Shown in pieces: positions 13,486 to 14,741 of a DNA stretch of 14,741 nucleotides. The translations under genes were made by a program, and so were the position numbers. The stretch is from Candidatus Neomicrothrix sp. UBA825. Its GTDB lineage: Bacteria; Actinomycetota; Acidimicrobiia; Acidimicrobiales; UBA8592. Where the stretch lies: NCBI GenBank assembly GCA_002295705.1, contig DBHP01000013.1:1-14741 (forward strand). The letters run 5' to 3'. How positions within the stretch are numbered: the first letter of the stretch is position 1; every line of letters begins with the position of its first letter. The notes under the pieces were generated by a model. The model ran no database searches and was not told the origin of the DNA. It saw only the letters and a program-made list of their open reading frames with translations.

Positions 13486-14741
13486 ATGACAGAGCTTATA
13501 ACGTTTACAGTTGTCGGCTTAGCGATAGGCTCAATCTACTCCATAGCATCAGTCGGTTTAGTAGTGACTTACACTACCTCAGGTATCTTTAATTTTGCCC
13601 ATGGCGCCATCGGTATGTTCGCTGCATTTATTTACTGGCAACTACGTTGGGATTCTGCTTGGGGAGGTGAATGGCCAGCACCTATAGCTCTGGCGTTCGT
13701 TCTCTTAGTCGTATCGCCATCTTTAGGCATCCTACTGCAAGCAATTGTAATGAAGGGACTTGAGGGGACTTCAGAGACGACGAAGCTCGTTATCCCAATT
13801 GCAGTTATGTTGGCTTTTATTGGCATGACTAATTGGATATGGCAAGATTTTGAATCACGAATTCCTGAGCCATTTTTTGGGCGGGATTCTAAATGGGAGC
13901 TTGGAGAAGCATTCATAACAACTCATCAGACAATTGTCGTTGTAGTAGCAATAGTTCTTGCCATTCTCCTTAAGGTGTTACTGACAAGTACTCGCCTGGG
14001 GATCACTATGCGAGCCGTTGTTGACAACCAAGAACTTGTTCGCCTTAATGGAAGTAATCCCAACACTTCTGCTCTTCTAAGTTGGGTGATCGGCTCTGCG
14101 TTAGCGGGATTGGCTGGGATACTAATATCGCCTCTTTTAGGAAGCTTAAATGTGCTCGCTTTAACGCTGCTCGTTGTGAATGCATATGCTGCCGCAATAT
14201 TTGGGCGCCTCAAAAATCTACCCTTGACCTTCCTTGGCGGTATAGCGATCGGCTTAGCAGTATCATACTGGAATTGGGTATCAGGAACCGGCCGGAAATG
14301 GCCATGGCTATCTGAGCTACGAGCGACAATTCCAGTCTTGATACTATTTGCTATTCTTATCGTCTTGCCTCAAGAACGCCTTCGAGGAGCTGCAATAAAA
14401 AAACATCGCGAAGTCTTCAGAACCCCGAATATGAAGTCATCAATTATCTGGGGAATCGCTTTTGTCCTAATCATTTCGGGATTGACCCCAATGCTTGAAA
14501 GCAAATGGGAATTCAGTCTTTCGAAAGGTATAGGTTTTAGCATTATTGCATTATCTATGGTTCTCCTAACTGGATATGCTGGGGAAATCAACTTAGCACC
14601 ACTTGCATTTGCCGGTATAGGTGCTCTTTCCGTTTACCAATTTGATGTGGGCTCTACGGTTGAGACCGGCGTAGGATTCGCAACATTAGCAACACTTTTA
14701 GCCTTACTTTTTGCCTTCCTAGTATTATCTGCATTTGGATT
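13486..14741 (+). CDS. Branched-chain amino acid-type ABC permease, LivH-LivM fusion (3' end outside window)
   Basis: The frame is open from ATG 13486 to the window end (418 codons) and continues beyond it. Residues 1 to about 305 form a LivH-type permease, with the signature NFAHGAIGMFAA from residue 36 and the cytoplasmic-loop motif RAVVDNQELVRLNGSN (176-191). After a basic linker (about 308-331, PQERLRGAAIKKHREVFRT) a second permease begins. It carries the LivM signature LTGYAGEINLAPLAFAGIGA at 361-380. Both halves are strongly hydrophobic, with many membrane segments. One polypeptide therefore appears to supply both permease subunits of a Liv-type importer; ATPase genes should follow downstream. 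The start is 9 bp after the lipoprotein stop without a clear Shine-Dalgarno, so translation is probably coupled. The two-part reading is visible directly; the substrate is unknown. Confidence 0.88.
   Translation, partial: MTELITFTVVGLAIGSIYSIASVGLVVTYTTSGIFNFAHGAIGMFAAFIYWQLRWDSAWGGEWPAPIALAFVLLVVSPSLGILLQAIVMKGLEGTSETTKLVIPIAVMLAFIGMTNWIWQDFESRIPEPFFGRDSKWELGEAFITTHQTIVVVVAIVLAILLKVLLTSTRLGITMRAVVDNQELVRLNGSNPNTSALLSWVIGSALAGLAGILISPLLGSLNVLALTLLVVNAYAAAIFGRLKNLPLTFLGGIAIGLAVSYWNWVSGTGRKWPWLSELRATIPVLILFAILIVLPQERLRGAAIKKHREVFRTPNMKSSIIWGIAFVLIISGLTPMLESKWEFSLSKGIGFSIIALSMVLLTGYAGEINLAPLAFAGIGALSVYQFDVGSTVETGVGFATLATLLALLFAFLVLSAFG

Noticed and set aside
13632..14591. Several antisense frames opposite the LivH-LivM permease
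   Set aside because: The plus frame has clear permease signatures over the whole stretch; the antisense frames are Arg/Pro/Ser-rich, as expected of shadows of hydrophobic coding sequence.

Overview
The window looks like chromosome from a low-to-moderate GC actinobacterium (my reading; GC was not computed). The best marker is a mycothione reductase, because mycothiol is an actinobacterial thiol. Several proteins also resemble mycobacterial/acidimicrobial lipid and steroid catabolism families: an EchA20-like crotonase, an Ltp-type thiolase-fold protein with a DUF35 partner, and a conserved protein carrying SDRNFYDRYYFN and WGGSRDRSWGVRP motifs. An aquatic or marine Acidimicrobiia-like source is my inference. 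There are no tRNAs, rRNAs, IS elements, CRISPR arrays or phage genes that I can see.

Layout. Positions 1-2429 (minus strand): the 5' end of aroC (chorismate synthase), preceded by mycothione reductase and a short-chain dehydrogenase. Positions 2499-3518 (plus): an NAD(P)-dependent D-2-hydroxyacid dehydrogenase, divergent from the SDR and convergent with the next gene. Positions 3521-7182 (minus): a crotonase downstream of gcvP, the single-chain glycine decarboxylase, whose leader (about 7204-7368) is a tandem glycine riboswitch. Positions 7431-9426 (minus): a conserved DUF7064/7065-like protein and, upstream of it, a Cof-type HAD phosphatase. Positions 9491-14741 (plus): a tightly packed run of DUF35 OB-fold protein, thiolase-fold enzyme and EchA20-like crotonase. 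After an 84-bp gap with its own promoter candidate come a LivK-type lipoprotein and a LivH-LivM fused permease that runs off the window.

How the genes may work together. gcvP expression is probably set by glycine through the riboswitch. The plus-strand block from 9491 combines acyl-CoA chemistry (DUF35 plus thiolase-fold protein, then a ring- or acyl-CoA-hydrolysing crotonase) with a branched-chain-amino-acid-type ABC importer. It may be an uptake-and-degradation module for a cyclic or branched carboxylic acid, possibly a steroid fragment; this is inference. The thiolase-fold protein keeps the nucleophilic-Cys motif but lacks the usual His residues, so aldol-type chemistry is as plausible as thiolysis. 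I found no wholly new system. The most notable items are this block, an inverted repeat over the transporter promoter, and a possible Shine-Dalgarno-sequestering helix in the glycine riboswitch leader.
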